This document shows, piece after piece, positions 24,178-32,778 of a DNA stretch of 64,000 nt. Position numbers and translations under genes: made by a program. This DNA is from Pseudahrensia aquimaris (GTDB lineage: Bacteria; Pseudomonadota; Alphaproteobacteria; Rhizobiales; Rhizobiaceae): positions 186,001 to 250,000 of the forward strand of contig NZ_JBHTJV010000002.1 of NCBI RefSeq assembly GCF_042676045.1. Reading direction: 5' to 3'. The stretch's first letter is position 1. Every line of letters starts with the position of its first letter. The notes under the pieces were generated by a model, which worked only from the letters and a program-made list of their open reading frames with translations, made no database searches and had not been told where the DNA came from.

Positions 24178-24999
24178 GTGTTCCAAAACCGAAACGAAGG
24201 GTTAGCGCTGGCATTGCCAGCGGCTGTGTTTACAGCCTGTCTTTTCCTCCTGCCGGTTGGAATATTGCTGTCGGAAGCCTTCAAGGTTGACGGTCAATGG
24301 TCGTTGCAAGGCTATGTCGACTTTGCCTCCAAGCCTCTCAACCAAGTCGTCTTTCTGCGCACCCTGAAATTGGGATTTCTGGTCGCTCTGGTCAGCGCAA
24401 TCATCGGTTACGCTTGCGCGTTTTGCATCGTCAACTTGGACGGCAAGCACCGCGGGCGCGTCTTCGGGCTAGTCGTTCTACCGCTGATGATTTCACCTGT
24501 GGCGCGCACCTATGCATGGATTGTCATTTTAGGGCGCACCGGTCTCGTCAACGACACGATTGTTGGACTTGGATTAAGCGACACGCCCATCCGCCTGCTG
24601 TTCACCGAGACGGCTGTGTTTCTGGGGCTGCTACAGCTTTTTCTACCGCTGATGATTATTTCGCTGGTAAGCGCGATGGAAAATCTTCCCAAAGATGTGG
24701 TGCCAGCGGCCCGGGTTCTTGGGGCAAGCTGGATCCAGGTCTTCACGAAAGTGATTTTGCCTCTCACCAAGGACGGGTTGGTTCTGGGTGGGACGCTCGT
24801 ATTTACCGGTTCGCTCACCGCTTACATCACCCCTGCCATATTGGGCGGCTCTAAGGTGTTGATGCTGGAAACGTTGCTTTACCAGCGGGTGAACGTTGCC
24901 AACGATTTTGTGTCAGCTGGCATCATTGCCACCATTTTGATCGTGATGAGCTTCGGCGCAAATATTCTGCTCAAGCGCATATCGGCGGCTAGGTCATGA
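24178..24999 (+). CDS. ABC transporter permease (PotB-like)
   Basis: 273 aa with six predicted membrane helices. The cytoplasmic coupling loop reads PKDVVPAARVLGASWIQVFTKVILPL, the EAA-type motif that contacts the ATPase (shown here for its key AARVLGAS...ILPL residues). The start is GTG at 24178 with AGGG upstream. It pairs with the next gene to form the heterodimeric channel of the importer. The 59-bp gap from the binding-protein gene contains a strong stem-loop. Confidence 0.9.
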   Translation: MFQNRNEGLALALPAAVFTACLFLLPVGILLSEAFKVDGQWSLQGYVDFASKPLNQVVFLRTLKLGFLVALVSAIIGYACAFCIVNLDGKHRGRVFGLVVLPLMISPVARTYAWIVILGRTGLVNDTIVGLGLSDTPIRLLFTETAVFLGLLQLFLPLMIISLVSAMENLPKDVVPAARVLGASWIQVFTKVILPLTKDGLVLGGTLVFTGSLTAYITPAILGGSKVLMLETLLYQRVNVANDFVSAGIIATILIVMSFGANILLKRISAARS

Positions 25000-25018
25000 T
25001 AGGAGGGAAGGTGATCAA

Positions 25019-25798
25019 ATGAGCAGTCGGTGGGCATCGCACATCATTATTGGGTTGACGCTGACGTTTCTCATCGGTCCGTTTTTCATCATCATTGCAG
25101 CTGGCCTGTCTGCGGGAGATTTTCTCGCTTTCCCTCCGGAAGGTCTGTCGCTCAAATGGTATCTCAAAGTTTTTGAGGTGGAGAGCTTTCGAGACAGCTT
25201 TGCGCTGTCGATGTTCCTTGCGGTGTTTGGAACGATTGCGGCGCTCATTCTGGGAGTGCCGGCAGCTTACGCTTTGAGCCGCTACAAAATTCCCTATGGC
25301 GAGACGATCAAGACCGTGGTGGCCGCCCCGATCATCGTTCCGGGCATCATCGTCGGCCTTGCATTGCTGCGCTATCTGGTTGTGCCGCTCAACTTTACCA
25401 TCACTCTGGCGTTGTTTTTGGCTCACACCGCGTTGGTTCTTCCATATGCCGTGCGTGTCGTATCTTCCAGCCTGAACAATTTGCGCAGTGATATGGAAGA
25501 GGCGGCTGTTCTGCTGGGTTGCAGTCGTATCGGAGCCTTTTTTCGCGTGGTGCTGCCGAACATCCAAAGCGGCGTTCTGGCGGCTTTTATTCTTGGGTTT
25601 GTGACCAGTTTCAATCAAGTGCCGGTGTCGCTATTCCTCTCAGGGCCGGGCGTAAGAACGTTGCCCATCGACATGCTCTCCTACATGGAAATCACCTACG
25701 ACCCGTCCGTTGCGGCCCTGTCTGCTTTGCTCGCGCTCATGTCGGTCCTGATCGTTTTTGTTGCAGAAAAATTTCTAGGGTTTTCCCGATATGTCTGA
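25019..25798 (+). CDS. ABC transporter permease (PotC-like)
   Basis: 259 aa, six predicted membrane helices. The EAA loop is EEAAVLLGCSRIGAFFRVVLP. It follows an AGGAGGG ribosome site 19 bp after the first permease, and its end overlaps the ATPase gene by 8 bp. It is the second half of the transmembrane channel. Confidence 0.9.
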   Translation: MSSRWASHIIIGLTLTFLIGPFFIIIAAGLSAGDFLAFPPEGLSLKWYLKVFEVESFRDSFALSMFLAVFGTIAALILGVPAAYALSRYKIPYGETIKTVVAAPIIVPGIIVGLALLRYLVVPLNFTITLALFLAHTALVLPYAVRVVSSSLNNLRSDMEEAAVLLGCSRIGAFFRVVLPNIQSGVLAAFILGFVTSFNQVPVSLFLSGPGVRTLPIDMLSYMEITYDPSVAALSALLALMSVLIVFVAEKFLGFSRYV

Positions 25799-26810
25799 TG
25801 CTTTCGTTTCCCTGCAAAACCTCTCGCTCGCCTACGGCAAAACCGTGGTTGTGCCAGATCTTGATCTCGACATTCGCAAGGGTGAGTTGATTGCACTCCT
25901 TGGCCCTTCAGGCTGCGGCAAGACCACAACCATGCGAGCCATTGCTGGGCTTATGTCGCTGCACGGCGGCAGCATTTCAATTGATGGTGTGGATATGAGC
26001 CGCACGCCCGCCAACAAGCGTGGCATCGGATTGGTTTTCCAGTCTTACGCTTTGTTTCCGCATCTCAATGCCTTTGAAAACGTTGCATTTGGCCTGCGGT
26101 TGAAAAAACTGCCGAGTGCGGAAATCAAGGAGCGGGTTGAAGGCGGACTGGAAAAGGTTGGACTGGCGCATCTGGCAGATCGAAAGCCGGCCGAGATGTC
26201 TGGTGGTCAACAACAGCGTCTTTCGCTGGCCCGTTCGCTCGTCATGGAACCCAAGGTTTTGCTTCTGGATGAACCGCTGTCAAATCTTGATGCACGCCTC
26301 CGTTTGGAAATGCGCACGGAGCTTCAGCGGGTACAGCGCGATACCGGCATCACAATGGTTTTTGTGACACACGATCAGTCGGAAGCCTTGGCGTTGGCGG
26401 ACCGCATCGTTTTGATGAAGGACGGTGTGATAGAGCAGTTGGGCACGCCGGATGACCTCTATAACAGACCCGAAACGGTTTTCGCTGCAGACTTTTTCGG
26501 CTTCGAGAACATCTTTGAAGTCTCTGGCTCCGACATTATCGGGCGGGAGAGCAGGGCACCCATCGGCTTTGCAGCTGCTGATGGCCATTTGGCGTGGCGT
26601 CCCGGTGCCGTGAAAATTGGCAGCGGTTCGCATAAAGGAATTGTCAGAGGTGTGGCCTTTGCCGGTGAGCAGCGCGAATATGTGATCGATAGCCCCCTCG
26701 GCCAGATTAAAGCCTCATGCCCGGCCAGTGAAAAGGCTCATACGCTTGAGGAAAGCATTGTTTTCGATTTACCGAAGGTTGGCGCACTCGCAATCCCTGC
26801 AAGGCGATAG
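25791..26810 (+). CDS. ABC transporter ATP-binding protein (PotA-like)
   Basis: 339 aa. Walker A GPSGCGKTT (about 38-46), Q-loop FQSYALFPH, signature MSGGQQQR, Walker B LLLDEPLSNLD and the switch His in VTHDQSEA are all present. A C-terminal TOBE-like regulatory domain (about 240-339) is usual for the CUT1/PotA group. It overlaps the second permease by 8 bp and is followed after 12 bp by adenine deaminase. It energises uptake. Confidence 0.93.
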   Translation: MSDAFVSLQNLSLAYGKTVVVPDLDLDIRKGELIALLGPSGCGKTTTMRAIAGLMSLHGGSISIDGVDMSRTPANKRGIGLVFQSYALFPHLNAFENVAFGLRLKKLPSAEIKERVEGGLEKVGLAHLADRKPAEMSGGQQQRLSLARSLVMEPKVLLLDEPLSNLDARLRLEMRTELQRVQRDTGITMVFVTHDQSEALALADRIVLMKDGVIEQLGTPDDLYNRPETVFAADFFGFENIFEVSGSDIIGRESRAPIGFAAADGHLAWRPGAVKIGSGSHKGIVRGVAFAGEQREYVIDSPLGQIKASCPASEKAHTLEESIVFDLPKVGALAIPARR

Positions 26811-26822
26811 AAAGGGCGCATC

Positions 26823-28601
26823 ATGTCCGAAACGATAAACCTGAATGACCCAGACCTGCGATCCCGGGCTGTTCGGGCGGCGCAAGGTTACGAGCCCTTT
26901 GACGTCTTGATTGCCAACGGCACCCTTTTTGACGGTGTGACCGGCCAGTTACGAGCAGCTGATGTGGGGTTGATTGGCCCTCTTATTGCCAGCGTTCATC
27001 CAACAGCGTCTCGCGATGATGCGCGAAAAACAGTCGATGCCTCCGGTTGTATCCTTTCACCAGGGCTGATCGACATGCATATGCACATCGAGAGTTCGAT
27101 GATAACGCCGTCTGCCTACGCAGCCGAGGTTTTGCCCCGTGGCGTCACCACTTTGGTTTGGGACCCTCATGAATTTGGCAATACGTGCGGTGTTTCTGGG
27201 GTGGATTATGCCGTGCAGGCGGCTAAGGACAGCCCGATGAACGTGCTGACTTTGGCACCCTCATGCGTTCCTTCTGCGCCTGGCTATGAGACGACGGGTG
27301 GAGATTTCACAGCTGATATTGTCGCTTCGCTGCTTGCCAATCCCGACATACATGGTGTCGCAGAGGTTATGTCAATGCAGGCTCTGCTCGACCGCGATGA
27401 ACGCATGAGCTGCATTGTCCAGGCTGGACTGGACGCGGGCAAAAGAGTCTGTGGCCATGCCCGCAGCCTGACAGGCGGTGCGCTCAACGCCTATGCGGCC
27501 AGCGGCGTAGAGACCGATCATGAACTGACCTCCGGCGCCGATCTCGTTGAGAAACTGCAAATGGGCCTAACCATCGAATTGCGCGGTTCACACGATCATT
27601 TGTTGCCGCAATTTGTTGAGGAATTGAACCGCCTCGGTCAGCTGCCCCAAACGCTCACCCTTTGCACAGATGATGTGTTTATCGATGATCTGGTGGCAGC
27701 CGGTGGGCTCGATGATGTGGTGCGGCGGCTGGTGAAATACGGGTTGAAGCCGGAGTGGGCATTGCAAGCGGCCACATTCAACGCAGCAAACCGTCTTGGA
27801 AGAAGTGACCTTGGTTTGATCGCGCCGGGAAAACGCGCCGATATTTCTATTTTCGATAATCTCGAAACTTTCCGCGCCAAGGCGGTGTTTGCAAACGGGG
27901 TTTGCATTGCCGAAAACGGTTCGTTGATCTCGCCTCTAAAGGAGACAGAAATTCCGTCTAGCATGTACGACACCATGAAGATTAAACCGGTGTGTGTTGA
28001 CGATTTCAGGGTGTCAGCGAGGGGTAAAACGGTAACCGTCGCGACGATCGAGAAGCCTAGATTTACACAATGGGGTCGCCGCGAGGTTGATGTGGTGGAT
28101 GGCTTCGCCTCGTGCCCGCCGGACATGATCAAAATGGCGATCATCAACCGCTTTGGAACGAATGAAGCACCGCGCATTGCCTATCTGAGCCATTGGGGAA
28201 CATGGCGCGGCGCGTTTGCAACCACGGTCTCGCATGATTCCCATAATCTGACTGTATTTGGCGGCAATGAAAAAGACATGGCAGTGGCGGCCAACGCTGT
28301 AATTGAGGCTGGAGGTGGGCTGGCGGCTGCATCTCAAGGCCGCGTGCTTGAGGTTTTGGCACTTCCTGTTGCGGGGCTAGCAAGTTCTGAGCCGACGGCG
28401 GATTTGGCTGAGCGATTTCAAAAAATCAGAAGCGCGATGGATGAGATCGTGGATTGGGAGCCGCCCTATCTGGTGTTCAAAGCCTGCTTCGGCGCATCGT
28501 TGGTTTGCAATGCAGGACCCCATTTGAGCGATATTGGCATCGTGGATACACACCAAAATGTAATTCTCAAATCACCAATTGAAGCATTCGATGCGGTGTA
28601 A
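26823..28601 (+). CDS. ade: Adenine deaminase
   Basis: 592 aa, the normal length for the Ade/AdeC amidohydrolase family. It has the HMHIESS metal site (about residue 85-91), WDPHEFGN, CGHARSLTGG, ETDHELT and LCTDDVF, all characteristic of Ade. It converts adenine to hypoxanthine and ammonia. As the last gene of the LacI-controlled transporter operon it probably acts on what the importer delivers; hpt elsewhere in the window could salvage the product. The paralogous specificity of some Ade-like proteins for other aminopurines is not excluded. Confidence 0.9.
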   Translation: MSETINLNDPDLRSRAVRAAQGYEPFDVLIANGTLFDGVTGQLRAADVGLIGPLIASVHPTASRDDARKTVDASGCILSPGLIDMHMHIESSMITPSAYAAEVLPRGVTTLVWDPHEFGNTCGVSGVDYAVQAAKDSPMNVLTLAPSCVPSAPGYETTGGDFTADIVASLLANPDIHGVAEVMSMQALLDRDERMSCIVQAGLDAGKRVCGHARSLTGGALNAYAASGVETDHELTSGADLVEKLQMGLTIELRGSHDHLLPQFVEELNRLGQLPQTLTLCTDDVFIDDLVAAGGLDDVVRRLVKYGLKPEWALQAATFNAANRLGRSDLGLIAPGKRADISIFDNLETFRAKAVFANGVCIAENGSLISPLKETEIPSSMYDTMKIKPVCVDDFRVSARGKTVTVATIEKPRFTQWGRREVDVVDGFASCPPDMIKMAIINRFGTNEAPRIAYLSHWGTWRGAFATTVSHDSHNLTVFGGNEKDMAVAANAVIEAGGGLAAASQGRVLEVLALPVAGLASSEPTADLAERFQKIRSAMDEIVDWEPPYLVFKACFGASLVCNAGPHLSDIGIVDTHQNVILKSPIEAFDAV

Positions 28602-28791
28602 TGAATTATGTCCAGCCAGAATAATGGCTGAAAGCTGGCCATTGGGCGTTTTACATTTTGAGATGGATAGACGACCTTAGAAGACTGAGGGCTCTGAAGC
28701 ACGGTTTCGCTGTGGCTTAGAGTAGCGCTACGCGCAGTAGCCTCATGCAACTGTGTATGTTGGGTGCTGATATGATTCAAAGGAGATGGTT

Positions 28792-29130
28792 ATGTTGAAG
28801 TCCGTTCTTGGTGTGGCTGCATTGTTGTGTTGCACAACCTTCTCAGTTCGTGCTCTGGCGGTGTTGCCGCAACCCCAGCAATTCACTGCTGCTTCATCCA
28901 TCGCCGAACCTGTGCATTATCGTTCCTACCGTCACAGGCATGATCGGCGCACAGGACGCATTATTAGAGAACGACCCCGAGAACGACGGAACCGCCGAAC
29001 TGGGCGGCTTCCCCAAGCTCACATTGACTTCTGCATTGCACAAAGCATGGGCTATAGTGTCGCCGACAACACGATTGCAGTTGATCGGCATACCCGCCGC
29101 CAGTGTTCGTCGCCCTATTATCGTCCATAA
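28792..29130 (+). CDS. Small exported Arg/His-rich protein
   Basis: 112 aa of unknown function. A signal peptide (MLKSVLGVAALLCCTTFSVRALA) is followed by a strongly basic linker (YRSYRHRHDRRTGR, then RERPRERRNRRTGRL) and a compact C-terminus with two cysteines (DFCIAQ and RRQCSSPYYRP). The layout recalls the small BA14K-like proteins of Rhizobiales, but the signature is not convincing. The ATG at 28792 fits AAGGAG at 28780-28785 best; an ATG two codons earlier overlaps that site. It stands alone between adenine deaminase and the acyl-CoA synthetase gene. Confidence 0.65.
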   Translation: MLKSVLGVAALLCCTTFSVRALAVLPQPQQFTAASSIAEPVHYRSYRHRHDRRTGRIIRERPRERRNRRTGRLPQAHIDFCIAQSMGYSVADNTIAVDRHTRRQCSSPYYRP

Positions 29131-29178
29131 GCGCATCCGGTGCTTGCCAGAATCGCGTAGGCGGATGACAATCGATCT

Positions 29179-30813
29179 ATGTTTGTCAAAGCTGCATCAT
29201 CATGGAGCGCGCTAACCTCTGGCTTTCGCTGGCAGGTGCCGGGAGACTTTAACATCGCGCATATCGCTTGCGACCGCTGGGCATTTGGCGAGCCTGAGCG
29301 CGTGTGTGTGTTGAAGTGGAATGGCAATGATTTGGAGCCGTTCACCTATGGTTGGTTGGCCGAGCAATCGCGTCGGTTGGCTAACGCACTTGCCGCGCAG
29401 GGTGTGCGGCGGGGTGATCGGATTGGGCTTTTGCTGCCGCAATCGCCGGAAGTCGTTGTTGCGCACATGGCCGCTTATCGCATGGGTGCCATTGCTATTC
29501 CGCTGGCGTCGCTCTTTGGTCCCGATGCGCTGGAATACCGGCTTGGCTTTTCTGGCACACGAGCGCTGGTGACCGATAGCGCCGGTCTTGCGAAAGTGGG
29601 GCCAATCCGAGACAAGCTGCCTGATCTGGCGGCGATTTTCTGCGTAGATGGTGCGGCGGGTGATGCTTTGGACTTCCATCAAAGCCTTGCCAATGCCTCG
29701 TCAGATTTTGATCGGGTGGAGACGACGCCTGATACGCCTGCGCTGATGGTTTTCACCTCCGGCACGACAGGCCCACCCAAAGGCGCGTTGCATGGGCACA
29801 AGGTTCTGGCGGGGCATATTCCTGCTGTTCAAGTGCTGCATGAATTCGCGCCACAAAGAGATGATCGTTTTTGGACACCTGCCGATTGGGCATGGGCTGG
29901 TGGGTTGCTCAACATCATGCTGCCAGCGTTGGCGTTGGGTATTCCTGTGGTCGCTCATGCGGCGCAGAAGTTTGACCCTGAAGCTGCGTTTGAAATGATG
30001 GGTCGCGCGCAGGTTCGCAATGTGTTCATTCCGCCGACCGCACTGAAAATCATGAAGAGTGTGGAACGCCCACGGGAGCGTTTTGGAATGGGACTGCGCA
30101 CGCTGTTTTCTGGAGGTGAGGCGCTGGGAAAAGAGACGTTCGAGTGGGGCAAGAGCGAACTCGGCATCACGATTAACGAGGGGTATGGTCAGACTGAGTG
30201 CAATCTGGTGCTCACGTCTTGTGCAGCGCTTGGCGTTAACCGCGCTGGTTCAGCAGGTCGGCCAACACCGGGCAATCATGTCGCCGTGATCCGTGAAGAC
30301 GGCACGATTTGTGATGTGAACGAGCCAGGGCAAATCGCCGTTAAACGACCTCTGCCGACGATGTTTCTAGAATACTGGCTGCGACCTGAAGCGACGGCGG
30401 AGAAGTTTATTGGCGATTGGATGACGACGGGCGACCAAGCGCTGACGGATGAAGACGGCTATTTCCATTTCGTTGGACGTGACGATGATATTATAACCTC
30501 TGCGGGCTTTCGCATTGGGCCAGGCGAAATCGAAGACTGTCTCATCGCCCATCCAGCCGTGCGCTTGGCGGCTGCTGTTGGTAAACCTGATGGGGTGCGC
30601 ACCGAGATCGTAAAATGCTACGTGATGCTGGAAGAGGGGCAGATTGGCGATGAGGCTTTGAAGGCTGACATTAAGGCCTATGTTCGATCGCGGCTTTCCG
30701 CGCACGAATACCCGCGTGAAATTGATTTTGTCGACGCAATGCCGCTGACTACCACAGGCAAGGTTATCCGGCGTGAATTCCGTGACCGTGCGAAACAAGA
30801 GGCTGACCTCTAG
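29179..30813 (+). CDS. AMP-binding acyl-CoA synthetase
   Basis: 544 aa of the ANL superfamily. P-loop FTSGTTGPPKGA (about 195-206), the GYGQTECN motif A5, TGDQA, and the C-terminal lysine in TTGKVIRREF are present. Similarity of the layout to medium-chain acyl-CoA synthetases (ACSM-type) suggests activation of a short or medium-chain acid, with formation of acyl-AMP and then acyl-CoA. Substrate specificity cannot be read. It converges on the DUF924 gene with 8 bp between. Confidence 0.9.
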   Translation: MFVKAASSWSALTSGFRWQVPGDFNIAHIACDRWAFGEPERVCVLKWNGNDLEPFTYGWLAEQSRRLANALAAQGVRRGDRIGLLLPQSPEVVVAHMAAYRMGAIAIPLASLFGPDALEYRLGFSGTRALVTDSAGLAKVGPIRDKLPDLAAIFCVDGAAGDALDFHQSLANASSDFDRVETTPDTPALMVFTSGTTGPPKGALHGHKVLAGHIPAVQVLHEFAPQRDDRFWTPADWAWAGGLLNIMLPALALGIPVVAHAAQKFDPEAAFEMMGRAQVRNVFIPPTALKIMKSVERPRERFGMGLRTLFSGGEALGKETFEWGKSELGITINEGYGQTECNLVLTSCAALGVNRAGSAGRPTPGNHVAVIREDGTICDVNEPGQIAVKRPLPTMFLEYWLRPEATAEKFIGDWMTTGDQALTDEDGYFHFVGRDDDIITSAGFRIGPGEIEDCLIAHPAVRLAAAVGKPDGVRTEIVKCYVMLEEGQIGDEALKADIKAYVRSRLSAHEYPREIDFVDAMPLTTTGKVIRREFRDRAKQEADL

Positions 30814-30821
30814 TGTGTAGA

Positions 30822-31376
30822 TTAGCCTCTGAAGCCGCCGTTATCGAGAAAGGCTTGTTCCTCCGGTGTGGTTTTGCGGCCGAGCACGGAATTGCGGTGG
30901 GGAAAGCGGCCGAATTGCTCGATGATCTCGCGGTGTTCTACCGCCGCTTCTAAGTTCTTCGGCAAATCGAGCTTTTGGCAAATCGCAACGCATTGGTTTT
31001 GGTCGGCAAGAATTTCGGAATGCATCAACGGCAGATAAGCAAATTGCCGGAGGGGAAAATCGAGTTTCTCATCATCGCCACGCTCGATCATCCGCTTTGC
31101 CAGCGTCAAACCTTTAGCGTCTTGGGAAAAGGCGAGAGGGCTGTTGCGGTTCAAATTGCGGGTGAATTGATCGAGCAGCAGGATCAGAGCTAAGGCGCTT
31201 TTTGGCTCGGCATCCCAATGATCGAGTAAACCATCCGAAGCAGCTTTGTGTGTCTCGCTGAAGCGTTCCTTTATCTCGGCGTCGAAAATATCGTTTTTCG
31301 TCCACCATGTTTTCGGACCCGCCTGCTCCCAAAAATCGAGAATATCTTTCGGGGCAGAATGTGAAGTCTGTGACAT
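30822..31376 (-). CDS. DUF924 family protein
   Basis: 184 aa. The DUF924 signatures ILDFW near the N-terminus, LALILLLDQFTRN in the middle and REIIEQFGRFPHRNS near the C-terminus are clear. The fold is an all-helical TPR-like bundle; no biochemical role is established. It is divergent from the TusA-like gene. Confidence 0.88.
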   Translation of the reverse strand: MSQTSHSAPKDILDFWEQAGPKTWWTKNDIFDAEIKERFSETHKAASDGLLDHWDAEPKSALALILLLDQFTRNLNRNSPLAFSQDAKGLTLAKRMIERGDDEKLDFPLRQFAYLPLMHSEILADQNQCVAICQKLDLPKNLEAAVEHREIIEQFGRFPHRNSVLGRKTTPEEQAFLDNGGFRG

Positions 31377-31452
31377 TGTGAGCGGTCTCTTTTATGCGGG
31401 CTTTAGAGCCTATATGGGTGTGAGTGAAGGACAAACAAAGGCAGATTTCTAT

Positions 31453-31701
31453 ATGGCAATGGAAGACGACTTCGTTCTCGATTTGCGCGGTTTGCAATGC
31501 CCGCTGCCGGTGCTGAAAACCCGCAACGCCATGCGCAAGTTAGGCGATGGCGAGCGTCTGTGGGTGCGTACAGATGATCCGCTGGCAGTGCTGGATGTCC
31601 CAAATTTTTGCAACGAATACGGGCAAGGCCTGCTGGAGCAAAAAGCAGGGGAAGAGGGCAGCCACTGGTTCCATGTTGAAAGACGCGGCGAGCTGCGTTA
31701 A
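31453..31701 (+). CDS. TusA-family sulfurtransferase-like protein
   Basis: 82 aa. LDLRGLQCPLPVLKTRNAM carries the CPxP motif with the single conserved cysteine that relays sulfur in TusA/SirA proteins, followed by the usual beta-alpha-beta fold (LWVRTDDP). TusA homologues pass persulfide sulfur to tRNA thiolation, molybdenum cofactor or sulfur-oxidation enzymes; no partner gene is adjacent. The start is taken at the ATG 31453; an ATG at 31414 would add 13 residues. Upstream sites are weak for both. Confidence 0.82.
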   Translation: MAMEDDFVLDLRGLQCPLPVLKTRNAMRKLGDGERLWVRTDDPLAVLDVPNFCNEYGQGLLEQKAGEEGSHWFHVERRGELR

Positions 31702-31710
31702 GCGCGGTCT

Positions 31711-32778
31711 TCAGTCGAAATTGCCGGAATAGCCAGGCACGGCTAACGGGTTTTCATCCAAGGCTGCGCGATCAGGCGTATCGGCCTTCGTGTTGCCAAC
31801 GAGAGCGTCGAACAGTTTTTCTACGAAATCTGGCGCAAGATCGCGGGTAATCATAACCAGTCGTGTTGTGCGGTCTTCGTCTGGCCAGTTGGGCAGGCTT
31901 GCGGGAGGGTGGAAAATTTCTTGCACCCCATGCAGCACGACTGGCCGTTCCGGGTCTTCTGCTATTCGCACAATGCCTTTTACGCGCAGCAGATTTGGAC
32001 CGTGGGCGGAGCGCAGCAGATCAATAAATGTTGCAAGCGTCGCCGCATCGACGGCTTTGTCTGAGCGCAATGTGAAGGCGCGAATGCGGGCATCGTGGCG
32101 ATTTACATCGTGATGGTGATGATGGCCGTGCTTGAGCGCTTCATCATTCAGCCAACGCTGCACATCGGCGCTTCGGGTCGCAGGATCATAAAGACCGCAG
32201 TCGAAAATATATTTCGGTTGAGCCGGTGCCTTGATCAATTTCGCAGTCGGATTGAGCCGCGCAATTCGGCCTTCGATTGTCGACGTATCACCCGCCAAGT
32301 CGTGTTTGGACAGAACCACGCGATCGGCAACTGCAATTTGTTTCACTGCCTCTTCATGTGCGTCCAGCGTCGCTTCGCCGTTCACGGCATCGACCATCGT
32401 GATCACCCCATCGAGCCGCAAAAGGTCGCTCAGGACAGGGTGACCCATGACGGCGTGGAGAATGGGGGCGGGGTCCGCAAGGCCGGTGGTTTCGATGACG
32501 ATACGCGAAATCGGTTCGCCGTCGCGGGCGCGATTGAGCAGGCGGGTTAGCGTGTCGACCAAGTCGCCTCGAATGGTGCAACAAAGGCAACCATCGGAGA
32601 GTTCGACAATTCCTTCGTCTGATGTCTCAACCAGCAGATGATCAATGCCTATGTCACCAAACTCATTGATTATGAGGGCGGCATCTTTCAGTGCCCCACT
32701 TTTCAGCAGCGCGTTCAATTGTGTCGTTTTGCCGGAGCCGAGAAAGCCTGTGAGCAGTGTGACGGGTGTTGTAGTCAA
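31711..32778 (-). CDS. CobW/COG0523 family GTP-dependent metallochaperone
   Basis: 355 aa. P-loop GFLGSGKTT (residues 11-19), the metal-binding GCLCCT (CxCC) motif, a later SKHDLAG base-recognition motif (SKxD type) and a His-rich loop HGHHHHHD near residue 219 define a G3E GTPase of the CobW/ZNG1 type. These proteins deliver metals, usually zinc or cobalt. The gene overlaps the end of the upstream carboxypeptidase gene by 4 bp, which raises the idea of metal delivery to an envelope enzyme, but no Zur-like box was seen. Confidence 0.88.
   Translation of the reverse strand: MTTTPVTLLTGFLGSGKTTQLNALLKSGALKDAALIINEFGDIGIDHLLVETSDEGIVELSDGCLCCTIRGDLVDTLTRLLNRARDGEPISRIVIETTGLADPAPILHAVMGHPVLSDLLRLDGVITMVDAVNGEATLDAHEEAVKQIAVADRVVLSKHDLAGDTSTIEGRIARLNPTAKLIKAPAQPKYIFDCGLYDPATRSADVQRWLNDEALKHGHHHHHDVNRHDARIRAFTLRSDKAVDAATLATFIDLLRSAHGPNLLRVKGIVRIAEDPERPVVLHGVQEIFHPPASLPNWPDEDRTTRLVMITRDLAPDFVEKLFDALVGNTKADTPDRAALDENPLAVPGYSGNFD

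Noticed and set aside
28613..28630. CAGCCA/TGGCTG hairpin after adenine deaminase as a terminator
   Set aside because: The stem is only six pairs and no T-run follows, so termination is not supported.
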